From positions 1 to 41,653 of the forward strand of contig JAUYGY010000041.1 in assembly GCA_030690315.1 (NCBI GenBank): DNA of 41,653 nucleotides, given 5' to 3'. The notes below the pieces were generated by a model. It had not been told where the DNA came from. It did not search any database and was given only the letters and a program-made list of their open reading frames with translations. The position numbers and the translations under genes are program-made. The DNA comes from Aequorivita sp. Lineage in GTDB: Bacteria; Bacteroidota; Bacteroidia; Flavobacteriales; Flavobacteriaceae. Below are positions 32,639 through 40,482 of this stretch, piece after piece (position 1 is the first letter of the stretch; every line of letters begins with the position of its first letter).

Positions 32639-32685
32639 TTGTGCCCCTTATCATAATAATTTCGTTTTACTAAAAACCAATTTTT

Positions 32686-34563
32686 ATGAACAAAATGTAC
32701 ATTCGAAAAGCAGGAACTTTTGCATTTTTCTGTCTTTTTTTCTTTTTCTCCTTTAATCTTTTTGCGCAGGTGGGGATTGGGACTACAAATCCGAATCCTA
32801 ATGCACTTCTTGATTTAGATGCCTCCACCACTCCTGGAGGGTTACTTTTGCCTCGGGTGGCTTTAACAGCAACCAATAGTTTTTCACCCCTCACAATGAA
32901 CGTGGCCGGAATGGCTGTTTATAATACTGCAACAGCAGGAGTGTCACCCAATAACGTTACCCCTGGTTATTACTATAACGATGGTGCCAAATGGGTGCGT
33001 ATAGCTGCGGCCTCAGTGTCAAGTAGTGACTGGACTGTTACGGGTAATGCTGGGACGGTTGCAGGAACGGGAGTTGGACAAAATTATTTAGGCACTACCG
33101 ATGGGCAGGCTCTAATTATTGCAACACAAGCAACCCAAAGAATGCGTTTACTTGCCAATGGGCAGGTAGTAATCAATGATACTGGAGCTCCATTAGCAGT
33201 TGACCGTTTAACCGTTCAGGGAGCAAACAATGAATATGCTATAAATGGCTATGCCTCTGGAGCTGCTGGTGTGGGGGTTTATGCTGAAAGTACAAGTTAT
33301 GATGCTATTATAGGAAATGCTGCTCGTTATGGTGTTGTTGGCTTAGGGGTTTATGGAACCTATGGCAGTGGTACTACATATGGTAGTTATGGTGTTGTTA
33401 ATAGTGCTACTGGAATGGGAGTCCGTGCCGTCAATCAAAATATTACAGGTACTGGATTACTTGCATCAGGGAATAATTTTCTTGGAAACTATTTAGGAAG
33501 TGGATCTGGACTAGCGGGTACAGGAGATACAGGGGTATATGGAAAGTCTAACAATAGTACCGGAACTGGTTTAATTGGTGTAGGTAACAACAGCAGTATA
33601 ATTACGATATCCTCTTTCGGGTCGGGTGTAGCTGGAACGGGAAGTAAAATAGGTGTGTTTGGATATGCAGGAAATGGAGGGGTAGATAATGGGAACAGAG
33701 GTAATCACGGCGGTGAATTTACACTTGATGCTGATAATGACCCCACAACTATAACAGGAAATAATGGAAACAGGGCTACTGCTATTTTAGCGGGGTTTGA
33801 TAATGTAGGTCCCAAAGAAGGTCCGACTGGACCTATTTTAAATTCTTATGATAGTTACTATGGGGGTTACTTTAGCGGAGGAAGTGAAAGTTCCGGAACG
33901 CCGAGTTATGCTTTTGTTGGAATGAGATACAAAACCAATAGCAATGGAGATGGGTTTGCGAATGGTGGTCCGGGTACTGGGAGAGATTATAAAATTATAG
34001 GCACAGGCGTGGTTTCTACTTTAATAGAAGATGCTGCTGGAACTCCACGCGTACTTTTTGCCCCAGAGGCTCCCGAAGTGGTATTTCAGGATTATGGAAT
34101 AGGCCAATTGGTAAATGGAGAAGCGCGGATTGAAATTGATCCTGTTTTTAAAAGAGGAATTCATGTTGATTCAGAAAGTCCTTTAAAAGTATATGTTACA
34201 CTAGAGGGCGATTGCAATGGTGTATTTGTAACCAACAAATCTGCTGATGGTTTTACGGTAAGGGAATTGCAGGGCGGTACAAGCAATGCTTCTTTTTCAT
34301 GGCAAATTGTTGCTACAAGAGCAGATACTAAAAACGCAGCCGGGCAAGTAGTTTCAAAATATGTAGGCGTAAGATTGCCAGAGGGGCCAAGAGCCTTAAG
34401 CGTAGCAATGAAAAAAGAGACAGAAATTAAAGTTGATACTTCGGCTGATACTATTGAAAATTCAATTGAATCAATAAAAGCAAAAAGTTCATTTAAAAAT
34501 GAAGTTCAAACTAAAAGCGGAAACAAGAACTCTACTAATACAAACCAAGAAACCTCAAACTAG
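32686..34563 (+). CDS. QVGIGTT-type secreted surface protein, Gly-rich (625 aa)
   Basis: The product has a signal peptide (hydrophobic core ending FNLFAQ) and a mature N-terminus VGIGTTNPNPNALLDLDAS. The constant module follows: LLLPRVALTATNS, then MAVYNTATAG and PGYYYNDGAKW (residues 50-105). Residues 150-430 are Gly/Ser/Asn/Tyr-rich with short repeated GVYGTYG, GTGLIGVGN and GSGVAGTGS units, suggesting a beta-helical fibre. Residues 465-565 form a distinct domain (VYVTLEGDCNGVFVTNKSAD, GFTVRELQGG). A Lys/Ser/Asn-rich tail ends the protein. It looks like a tail-fibre-like surface protein. No T9SS sorting domain is seen. A terminator follows. Confidence 0.8.
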   Translation: MNKMYIRKAGTFAFFCLFFFFSFNLFAQVGIGTTNPNPNALLDLDASTTPGGLLLPRVALTATNSFSPLTMNVAGMAVYNTATAGVSPNNVTPGYYYNDGAKWVRIAAASVSSSDWTVTGNAGTVAGTGVGQNYLGTTDGQALIIATQATQRMRLLANGQVVINDTGAPLAVDRLTVQGANNEYAINGYASGAAGVGVYAESTSYDAIIGNAARYGVVGLGVYGTYGSGTTYGSYGVVNSATGMGVRAVNQNITGTGLLASGNNFLGNYLGSGSGLAGTGDTGVYGKSNNSTGTGLIGVGNNSSIITISSFGSGVAGTGSKIGVFGYAGNGGVDNGNRGNHGGEFTLDADNDPTTITGNNGNRATAILAGFDNVGPKEGPTGPILNSYDSYYGGYFSGGSESSGTPSYAFVGMRYKTNSNGDGFANGGPGTGRDYKIIGTGVVSTLIEDAAGTPRVLFAPEAPEVVFQDYGIGQLVNGEARIEIDPVFKRGIHVDSESPLKVYVTLEGDCNGVFVTNKSADGFTVRELQGGTSNASFSWQIVATRADTKNAAGQVVSKYVGVRLPEGPRALSVAMKKETEIKVDTSADTIENSIESIKAKSSFKNEVQTKSGNKNSTNTNQETSN

Positions 34564-34588
34564 AAATAAAATTGTATAGTGAAAACAC

Positions 34589-34626
34589 AACCCCTACAAG
34601 CCAAAAGCTTCCTAGGGGTTTTTTAA
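34589..34626 (+). terminator. Rho-independent terminator
   Basis: AACCCCTA and TAGGGGTT form the stem around a 16-nt loop, followed by six T. It ends the 625-residue gene's unit. Confidence 0.85.
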
Positions 34627-34749
34627 TTATTGATACAAAGAAATAGAAAATCTTAAATCAACAAATCCCAAATTCCAACACCAACTATCTACACAAATTT
34701 AAACTTCGGCTATACTCTTTTTCAAATTCATCAGCCAAAGGCAGGCTCA

Positions 34750-34819
34750 AACAATTAACAATTAACAATGAGCAATTAACAATGAGCAATGAACAAAGTT
34801 CAAAGAATTATCAATTATC
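34750..34819. repeat. Drifting 7-nt periodic array
   Basis: Ten 7-nt units: AACAATT, AACAATG, AGCAATT, AGCAATG, AACAAAG, TTCAAAG and AATTATC. The unit set and the 30 bp before it match the array at 37837. The 588-bp gap 34564-35151 holds the terminator, this array and leader copy 2; nothing else is seen. Confidence 0.9.
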
Positions 34820-34824
34820 AATAG

Positions 34825-35151
34825 TTTTTTAAACACGGACTACCTTATCCATACAACCACAAATCGACATCCAAATTTACCTTTCTAGAAGAATTTTGCG
34901 CTAATTTTTCAATTCTGAAATGTTAAAGTTTTAAAAGTGCTATTATTAGGCTGCTACTAGCAGGTTATTTCTTACAAAAAAATTCCCCTTAACGAAATTT
35001 AAAAACACCTTAACGGATATTCTAACGAATATGCAGTAAAATGCTCTAAACGCTAAGAATAGTGCGTAAAATTTGCAGGTTCATATATCGTTCAATACTA
35101 TTGTTGTGTCCCTTATTTAAACAATTTTGCTTTTATTTAGAACCAATTAAT
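34825..35151 (+). repeat. Duplicated leader region, copy 2
   Basis: Aligns with 32350-32685 from AAACACGGA through the start codon region. The longest unbroken matches surround ACACCTTAACGGATATT and TTTGCAGGTTCA. The match continues into the signal-peptide codons of the downstream gene. Confidence 0.88.
35072..35103 (+). promoter_or_regulatory. Shared-type promoter TTTG-N20-TACTATTG
   Basis: TTTG at 35072-35075, 20-nt spacer, TACTATTG at 35096-35103, 48 nt before the start codon. It is the counterpart of 32607-32638. Confidence 0.7.
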
Positions 35152-35952
35152 ATGAAGAATATCTACCGCCCAGAAGTGGGTGCTTTTGTAATTTTCTGCC
35201 TTTTCTCCTTTTTCTCTTTTAATCTTTTTGCACAGGTGGGGATTGGTACCATTAATCCTAACGGTGGTTCTGTGTTAGATGTTCAAAGTGCCAACAAAGG
35301 GGTTTTGTTACCACGGGTAAACATTGCAAACTTAGCTACCCTCGCGCCAATTACGGGGGGGCAGGACGAAGGTATGTTGGTTTATAACACAAATACAACA
35401 ACAGGGCCTGGGTTCTTTTACTGGAATAGTTCTTCAACTTCGGGGGCTTGGAAAGCTCTTGGAGGGGGTAAAAGCGATGCTCAGTTAGCATTCGAGGATG
35501 CTACATTTCTTGACAGTGCATTATTTATAAATAGCAATAATGGAAATCCTGTAGCTGCAAATATTTATAGTAGTTCAATACTATTAACTAAGCCAACATT
35601 AGTTGAAATTAAGGTTCATTTTGATACAAATATAACCCAATATGATTATCCGAACCCAGTAATTACCGGAAGACCAATCCTCTATAGCATGTTATTAATG
35701 GCAGGAGATTTGGCAACAGGAACTCCTGTTATAAATGATTCGAAATCATATACAAGTAGTTCTGCAGGACATCATGGAAATACCTATTATGGCGGATCTT
35801 TTACATTAGGCGGTTCTGGATTTATAAACTTACCTGCTGGAAATCATACATTTAATATGTACGTTCTTGGTGCCGGTGGCGGTAGTAAAGGTTTTGATAT
35901 TACTTATTCAAATACAAACGATGCACGTTTTCAAATTATATACCATAATTAG
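35152..35952 (+). CDS. QVGIGTT-type secreted protein with jelly-roll-like C-terminal domain (266 aa)
   Basis: The signal peptide ends FSFNLFAQ and the mature part opens VGIGTINPNGGSVLDVQS, followed by the constant module GVLLPRVNIANL, MLVYNTNTTTGPGFFYW (to residue 100). The C-terminal 160 residues are beta-rich with LVEIKVHFDTNI, GSFTLGGSGFINLPAGNHTF and a final ARFQIIYH, consistent with a TNF/C1q-like jelly roll. A longer frame opens at 35062, but its first 30 codons lie in the duplicated leader and promoter. The ATG at 35152 aligns with the paralogue at 32686. The small gene at 35954 starts one base after the stop. Confidence 0.8.
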   Translation: MKNIYRPEVGAFVIFCLFSFFSFNLFAQVGIGTINPNGGSVLDVQSANKGVLLPRVNIANLATLAPITGGQDEGMLVYNTNTTTGPGFFYWNSSSTSGAWKALGGGKSDAQLAFEDATFLDSALFINSNNGNPVAANIYSSSILLTKPTLVEIKVHFDTNITQYDYPNPVITGRPILYSMLLMAGDLATGTPVINDSKSYTSSSAGHHGNTYYGGSFTLGGSGFINLPAGNHTFNMYVLGAGGGSKGFDITYSNTNDARFQIIYHN

Positions 35953-35953
35953 T

Positions 35954-36316
35954 ATGAAAGTTTGTATATATTTTTTAGTATTTTTTTTGACAGGCTTGGG
36001 TGCTAAATCTCAAGTTTCTAACGACTCAGTTAAAATTGAAACAGTATCATTTAATATCAAAAAAACTGAAAAAGTTGATTCAAGAAAAAAAGCAAACATT
36101 CTTGTTTTAACAAACCAAGAATTAAATATTTTAAGTAAAAGTGTAGCATCATTTCGAAAAAATGGAAATATTGAAAGAATCAATATTAATAATCTAAAAG
36201 TATCAGATGAAGATTTAAATTTTATTGAAAATATTTATTTTTTAAAACTTGTTGAAGGTAATAAAGTATTGGCTGTAAAGTCAAATAGAATAAATGTAAA
36301 CGGTAAAGGTGTTTAG
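35954..36316 (+). CDS. Small secreted protein, companion of the upstream QVGIGTT gene (120 aa)
   Basis: The ATG at 35954 lies one base after the preceding stop, so the pair is co-translated. The first 20 residues form a signal peptide (IYFLVFFLTGLGAKSQ). The mature part of about 100 residues is Lys/Asn/Ser-rich, with VKIETVSFNIKKTEKVDSRK at residues 26-45 and a C-terminal beta-hairpin-like KLVEGNKVLAVKSNRINVNG. The gene is richer in A+T than its neighbour. I do not recognise a family. A strong terminator follows. Confidence 0.7.
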   Translation: MKVCIYFLVFFLTGLGAKSQVSNDSVKIETVSFNIKKTEKVDSRKKANILVLTNQELNILSKSVASFRKNGNIERININNLKVSDEDLNFIENIYFLKLVEGNKVLAVKSNRINVNGKGV

Positions 36317-36377
36317 AACTAAAATGGATAATTAGTTTTATTCATTAGAATTAATAAATTTTAAGTAAACTTTCAAT

Positions 36378-36408
36378 ACCCTGCCACTCAAAGCTGCAGG
36401 GTTTTTTA
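36378..36408 (+). terminator. Rho-independent terminator
   Basis: ACCCTGC and GCAGGGT pair around an 11-nt loop, followed by six T. Ends the 35152-36316 gene pair. Confidence 0.88.
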
Positions 36409-36475
36409 TTGCAAAACATATTTTAAAAATCAATTTGCTTTTATCTTTCTAAGTAGCTAGAAGCAAGCAATATAA

Positions 36476-36507
36476 TTTGTTTTTTATGTTCTTTTTCACT
36501 ATTATTG
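36476..36507 (+). promoter_or_regulatory. Shared-type promoter TTTG-N20-TATTATTG
   Basis: TTTG at 36476-36479, exactly 20 nt, TATTATTG at 36500-36507, 47 nt before the start at 36555. The spacer sequence is unrelated to the other copies, so the match is not due to the duplicated leader. Confidence 0.7.
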
Positions 36508-36554
36508 ATACGCTCCAAGTCAGTACACTTTAGTTTTAATTAAAGCTATTTGTT

Positions 36555-37463
36555 ATGAGACACACTGGTTCTTTCAGGCTCGGGGTTTTATTAGCTTTCT
36601 GCCTATTTTCACTTTTTCCTTTTAATGGGTTTGCACAGGTTGGGATTGGGACAACAGACCCTAAAACCAACCTAGATGTAGCTGGTGCCTTGTCACTTAG
36701 GGAGGGCACCGCACTTTCTTTGGGCAATGTTAATAGTAATATTTCTTTAGGCACTACCCCTTATTCATTTTATCGTATTATTGGACCCACTGGGGCATTT
36801 AATATTACCGGGATAGTTCCAACTACAGGTGCAGATGGGCAGCTACTCACTTTGGAGAATACTACCGCCCACGCTATGACTATTGTTCATGACGCTACCT
36901 CTATGGCTGCCAACAGAATGTATTGTCCAGACTCGCAGAATTTAATATTGGAAGGGCAATACAGTTCCGTGACGCTTCAATACAATATAAATCAATCACG
37001 ATGGACTGTTATCAGTTATTCTGCAAGCATTCCTTCAATTGATAGTGTTACCCTAGCTGCAGACCAAGCAGTTTCCGCTGCAAGTTATACTGATATACCA
37101 GGAATGTCAGTGACATTCAAAGCCCAGAAATCAGAAGTTTTGGTAATGTTAACAGCGTCAGGACATGGCTATACCAATTCCATGTCCTTTATAGATTTAA
37201 GAGTGAGAAATCAAACTTTGGGTACAACTGTGGGTGGAACTCGAAATAAAATTCAAAGTATCCATAATCAGGGTCTTGGCACATATAACATTACAGTTTG
37301 GAGCTGTTCCTTTTCAAAATTGATAACAGGGCTCACTGTGGGAACTACTTATACCTTAGGTGTGCAGGGACGGGTACAGGGGATTCTTGGCACCCACACC
37401 GCGGTAATTTATCCGGCTACGGAACCAAATGGGGAACACCTTACTTTATCTGTAATACAATAA
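36555..37463 (+). CDS. QVGIGTT-type secreted protein with a different middle region (302 aa)
   Basis: The signal peptide ends FPFNGFAQ and the mature part opens VGIGTTDPKTNLDVAGALSL. Unlike its paralogues it lacks the VVYNT...W module; residues 60-150 instead resemble fibre-associated segments (ADGQLLTLENTTAHAMTIVH, LILEGQYSSVTLQYN, RWTVIS). The C-terminal 140 residues are beta-rich (DIPGMSVTFKAQKSEVLVML, LRVRNQTLGTTVGGT, EHLTLSVIQ) and jelly-roll-like. The small secreted gene follows after 18 nt. It is probably surface-exposed; ligand unknown. Confidence 0.78.
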   Translation: MRHTGSFRLGVLLAFCLFSLFPFNGFAQVGIGTTDPKTNLDVAGALSLREGTALSLGNVNSNISLGTTPYSFYRIIGPTGAFNITGIVPTTGADGQLLTLENTTAHAMTIVHDATSMAANRMYCPDSQNLILEGQYSSVTLQYNINQSRWTVISYSASIPSIDSVTLAADQAVSAASYTDIPGMSVTFKAQKSEVLVMLTASGHGYTNSMSFIDLRVRNQTLGTTVGGTRNKIQSIHNQGLGTYNITVWSCSFSKLITGLTVGTTYTLGVQGRVQGILGTHTAVIYPATEPNGEHLTLSVIQ

Positions 37464-37481
37464 ATATTAAAAACTAATGCT

Positions 37482-37796
37482 ATGAAATCATTCATTATAC
37501 TATTGTTATTTTCTCTAACAGCTATGTCTCAGAATACAGATGCTACTACCCAAACAACTTCTACAAAAGTGGAAACAGTATTGAAAACTAGCGCTGTGGA
37601 GCGAACTGTATATAGCTTGACTAATATAGAAAACGCTGAAATGACACCAAAAAATAATAATAGCTCCCAAGAACCGGAGTTGGAATTAATGAGCGAAACA
37701 AAAATTGAAACCTTGCAGAAAGAGAAAGAATTTTCTGCAAGACCTGAATTAAGGATGATAGTTATAGATTCAATTACCACCGAAAGTGAAGATTAA
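37482..37796 (+). CDS. Small secreted protein, companion of the upstream QVGIGTT gene (104 aa)
   Basis: A signal peptide of 16 residues (FIILLLFSLTAMSQ) is followed by an apparently disordered Thr/Glu/Asn/Ser-rich segment with TSTKVETVLKTSAVERTVYS and a C-terminal RPELRMIVIDSITT. Its position and size mirror the small gene at 35954, although sequence similarity is limited to the signal peptide and a KVET/KIET motif. I do not recognise a family. No hairpin terminator is seen after it. Confidence 0.65.
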   Translation: MKSFIILLLFSLTAMSQNTDATTQTTSTKVETVLKTSAVERTVYSLTNIENAEMTPKNNNSSQEPELELMSETKIETLQKEKEFSARPELRMIVIDSITTESED

Positions 37797-37836
37797 AAAC
37801 AGTGGTGCAACTTCAAATTCACCATCCAAAGGCATA

Positions 37837-37913
37837 AACAATTAACAATTAACAATTAACAATGAGCAATTAACAATAAAAAATAAACAATACGCAATAA
37901 ACAATAACCCACA
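37837..37913. repeat. Drifting 7-nt periodic array
   Basis: Eleven 7-nt units: AACAATT three times, AACAATG, AGCAATT, AACAATA, AAAAATA, AACAATA, CGCAATA, AACAATA and ACCCACA. The 455-bp gap 37797-38251 holds this array, a shorter one at 37983, a fragment of a CCCC/GGGG intergenic element near 37955-37975 and the promoter at 38188. Confidence 0.9.
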
Positions 37914-37982
37914 GCAGTCTTCATAAATTGTAAAGCCTTCACTTATCTTAAAGACCCCGACCGCTAAAGGGGAGAAAGAAAA

Positions 37983-38017
37983 GTAGGCAGTAGCAATAGG
38001 CAGTAACTCAATAACCA
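37983..38017. repeat. 7-nt periodic array
   Basis: GTAGGCA, GTAGCAA, TAGGCAG, TAACTCA and ATAACCA in 7-nt register; short and degenerate. Confidence 0.6.
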
Positions 38018-38187
38018 AAGCTTCAGCCGACAACCAAAAAACCGTAACAAATTTGAGGCACTCTCTAATTGAGTAGAACTGAAATATACCAAGTATTATA
38101 ATTTATCCTCTCTATTCTCATATCAACATTTAAAAAGTTAAAAACCACAACAACTTTGGCCTTAAATTTTACCGTTTATAGATAAAA

Positions 38188-38219
38188 TTTGCATTATATC
38201 GGAAAAATACGTATTATTG
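38188..38219 (+). promoter_or_regulatory. Shared-type promoter TTTG-N20-TATTATTG
   Basis: TTTG at 38188-38191, exactly 20 nt, TATTATTG at 38212-38219, 32 nt before the start at 38252. It shares ATAAAATTTGCA around the -33 box with copy 1 at 32607. It should drive the three-gene operon 38252-41340. Confidence 0.7.
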
Positions 38220-38251
38220 CTTCGTAACTGTAGAAATTAAAAGCCTCAGCT

Positions 38252-39079
38252 ATGGTCATAAATTACATCCCTAAAGTACTTATAACATGTATTGTTATGG
38301 TTTTTGCTGTTTCGGCAAGTCGTGCCCAAGTGGGTATTGGAACAGTAACACCTGATGGTGTGTTAGATTTAAATGATGATTCCGGCACTAACAGATACGG
38401 TCTTGTATTGCCAAGAGTTGCACTCTCAAGAACAGATTTAGCTACGCCTATTGTTGATCCAGACCCTGGTGCTTTACCAGGAACACTTGCAGTTGGAACC
38501 GTAGTATATAATACAACAACCACTAATTTTGGCAGTTACAGTGTTTATCCTGGCATCTATATGTGGGATGGCGTTGATTGGATTAATGAATTCCCCAAAA
38601 AAAATGCAGAAATTTTTAAACAAGATAATAGTTTAGGAACAATGAGAACTTTTACCACGGGAAGCTATCAAAACATTCCAGGGCTATTAAACCGCACTTT
38701 TACACCTGCTTACACGGGTACTTACAAAATTGAAGTAAGTATGAATTGGGGTGGAGGCCACGTTAACGATTCAGGTTTCGGTACCGATGTTGCTGTAATG
38801 TCGGGAGTTTTCAAATTTACTTTTGATGGGGTAGATGAACATATCCCAGCACATACCTGGTCTGGCAGACATGGAGGAGGCACTCAATATTATGATATTT
38901 GGGAACAATCTACAGTGGTAATTTACAAAGAGCTTGTTGCAAACACGCCATACACCTTTAGTTTAAGGTTCGATCAAACTGTTGCAGACGGATTCGTAAA
39001 TAATGGTAATTCTGGGAATGGAATGGGATGGTTAGGGGGAGATATTCCCTGTACCGTTGAATTTGTTTTTCTAGATTAG
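38252..39079 (+). CDS. QVGIGTT-type secreted protein, operon gene 1 (275 aa)
   Basis: The signal peptide ends VSASRAQ; the mature part begins VGIGTVTPDGVLDLND. The constant module follows (LVLPRVALSRTDL, GTVVYNTTTTNF, YPGIYMWDGVDW, to residue 110). The C-terminal domain of about 150 residues is beta-rich: FTPAYTGTYKIEVSMNWGGG, FKFTFDGVDEHI, YDIWEQSTVVIYKELVANTPY and a last strand CTVEFVFLD. This pattern, with conserved aromatic residues, resembles a C1q/TNF-like jelly roll. The next paralogue begins 23 nt downstream. Confidence 0.78.
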   Translation: MVINYIPKVLITCIVMVFAVSASRAQVGIGTVTPDGVLDLNDDSGTNRYGLVLPRVALSRTDLATPIVDPDPGALPGTLAVGTVVYNTTTTNFGSYSVYPGIYMWDGVDWINEFPKKNAEIFKQDNSLGTMRTFTTGSYQNIPGLLNRTFTPAYTGTYKIEVSMNWGGGHVNDSGFGTDVAVMSGVFKFTFDGVDEHIPAHTWSGRHGGGTQYYDIWEQSTVVIYKELVANTPYTFSLRFDQTVADGFVNNGNSGNGMGWLGGDIPCTVEFVFLD

Positions 39080-39102
39080 AAATCAACTGAATAACATTCA
39101 TT

Positions 39103-40443
39103 ATGATGAAAAAAACTTCCTTAACTTATAGTTTTAGTTTAATTGCAATCTTATTTATATCGAATATTGTTTTTGCCCAAGTAGGTATTAATACAACAGA
39201 TCCTAAAGGTGTTATTGATTTTAACAGTTCAACCTTAGGTGTGGTATATCCCAATGTTGCTTTAGTAGCAACTAATGATCCAAATCCTGTAGTAAATCCT
39301 CAGGGCGGTCCTATAGTAGAAGGTACAGTTGTCTATAATACGAATACAACAAACAATGGGCTTATTACTGATATATATCCAGGTATTTATGTTTGGAATG
39401 GTTCTGAATGGATTGTTCATTATAAAAAAAGACAATCTGAATTGCACAATCAAACCGCTTTACTTAGAACGGAAGCAAACTTTGCGGGTGGTTTTCAAGA
39501 TGTTCCTGGATTAGGAGTTAGTGATGCCAAAACATTTACTGCAAAATATTCGGGGCTTTATAGAATTGAAGTAAAAGCGAACTTTGCTGGAGGTAAAACC
39601 GAAACCAATAGCAGTATTTTTGTAACACAAGCTAAAGGTCAATTTAAGTTTTTATTTGATGGAGATCCGTATCCTTTTGAAACAACCGCATTCTCAGCCT
39701 TTTCAAGTTATATAGGTGCTGGAACCCATTTTGAAGGTATATGGAAAGAATCCTATGAAACAACATATATTTCACTTGTTGCAGGAAGTACCTACCCGTT
39801 CTCATTGAGTTTTGATGCCTATGATGCACCTGGGTTTATTGGCAATGGTTCTACCACTACAGGAGGCGGAGGACCAACATCGGTTGATTTGATTAATGAA
39901 GATTTTGAAGGTGCTATGATAGGTGAAACTAACAATGGTGATTCTCAATGTTCACCAGCTGGATGGGCAATTAACAGCCCTAATCCTTGTACAGCCTGTA
40001 CACCTAATCATTTGTATATCAGCGGTGAGCCTAATAATTGCACTCAAAATGCTACAGCATTTATAGGGTTTATGCCTTCAATCGCTTCAGTAGCTATAAG
40101 TTTTGATTATCTACATCGAGACGTAAGTGGCACAGCGGATTCATTCAGAGTGTATCTCCGAAACGAAGCAACCTTGGTTGAAACCAATTTGGTATTAGTA
40201 AATAACCTCGGAACCATAACGACAAACACATCTTATAGCGACATCGTTAGTGTAACACCATACATCTCGTATACTATCCGTTTTGAATACATCAATTTAG
40301 TCAAACAGGCAGGTTATGCATCAGTTGACAATGTAGTTATTAGCGAACTTTCGGGACCACCTGCACCTCCCTCCGATTTAGGCCGTGGTTATGTGGGGAA
40401 TGAAGTAAATTGCCAAATCGAGTTTACCTATATAGGAGAATAA
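39103..40443 (+). CDS. QVGIGTT-type secreted protein with an inserted adhesin-like domain, operon gene 2 (446 aa)
   Basis: Signal peptide (FISNIVFAQ), mature start VGINTTDPKGVIDFNSS, constant module with GTVVYNTNTTNN and YPGIYVWNGSEW. The jelly-roll domain runs as in its neighbours to about residue 250, is interrupted by about 170 residues (DLINEDFEGAMIGE, CTACTPNHLYISGEPNNCTQ, ISFDYLHRDVSGTADSFRVY), and then ends with the same final strand, CQIEFTYIGE. The inserted part resembles a MAM/cleaved-adhesin-type beta sandwich with paired Cys. A second in-frame ATG at 39106 is equally possible as start. Confidence 0.78.
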   Translation: MMKKTSLTYSFSLIAILFISNIVFAQVGINTTDPKGVIDFNSSTLGVVYPNVALVATNDPNPVVNPQGGPIVEGTVVYNTNTTNNGLITDIYPGIYVWNGSEWIVHYKKRQSELHNQTALLRTEANFAGGFQDVPGLGVSDAKTFTAKYSGLYRIEVKANFAGGKTETNSSIFVTQAKGQFKFLFDGDPYPFETTAFSAFSSYIGAGTHFEGIWKESYETTYISLVAGSTYPFSLSFDAYDAPGFIGNGSTTTGGGGPTSVDLINEDFEGAMIGETNNGDSQCSPAGWAINSPNPCTACTPNHLYISGEPNNCTQNATAFIGFMPSIASVAISFDYLHRDVSGTADSFRVYLRNEATLVETNLVLVNNLGTITTNTSYSDIVSVTPYISYTIRFEYINLVKQAGYASVDNVVISELSGPPAPPSDLGRGYVGNEVNCQIEFTYIGE

Positions 40444-40482
40444 ATGCAGCGTTGTTTTGAGCAACTTTAAATCACCCAAACC

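Larger units (their letters stand above)
32350..32685 (+). repeat. Duplicated leader region, copy 1
   Basis: About 330 bp before the 625-residue gene align over their whole length with 34825-35151. Conserved blocks include CCTTTCTAGAAGAATTTTG, GAAATGTTAAAGTTTTAAA, ACACCTTAACGGATATT, AAAATTTGCAGGTTCA and TATCGTTCAATA. The two copies differ by scattered substitutions and small indels. This fills most of the 424-bp gap between the epimerase and the first array gene; I see no coding potential in it. Confidence 0.88.

Noticed and set aside
35062..35151. 30-codon N-terminal extension of the 35152 protein
   Set aside because: It covers the shared promoter and duplicated leader; the paralogue at 32686 starts at the aligned ATG.
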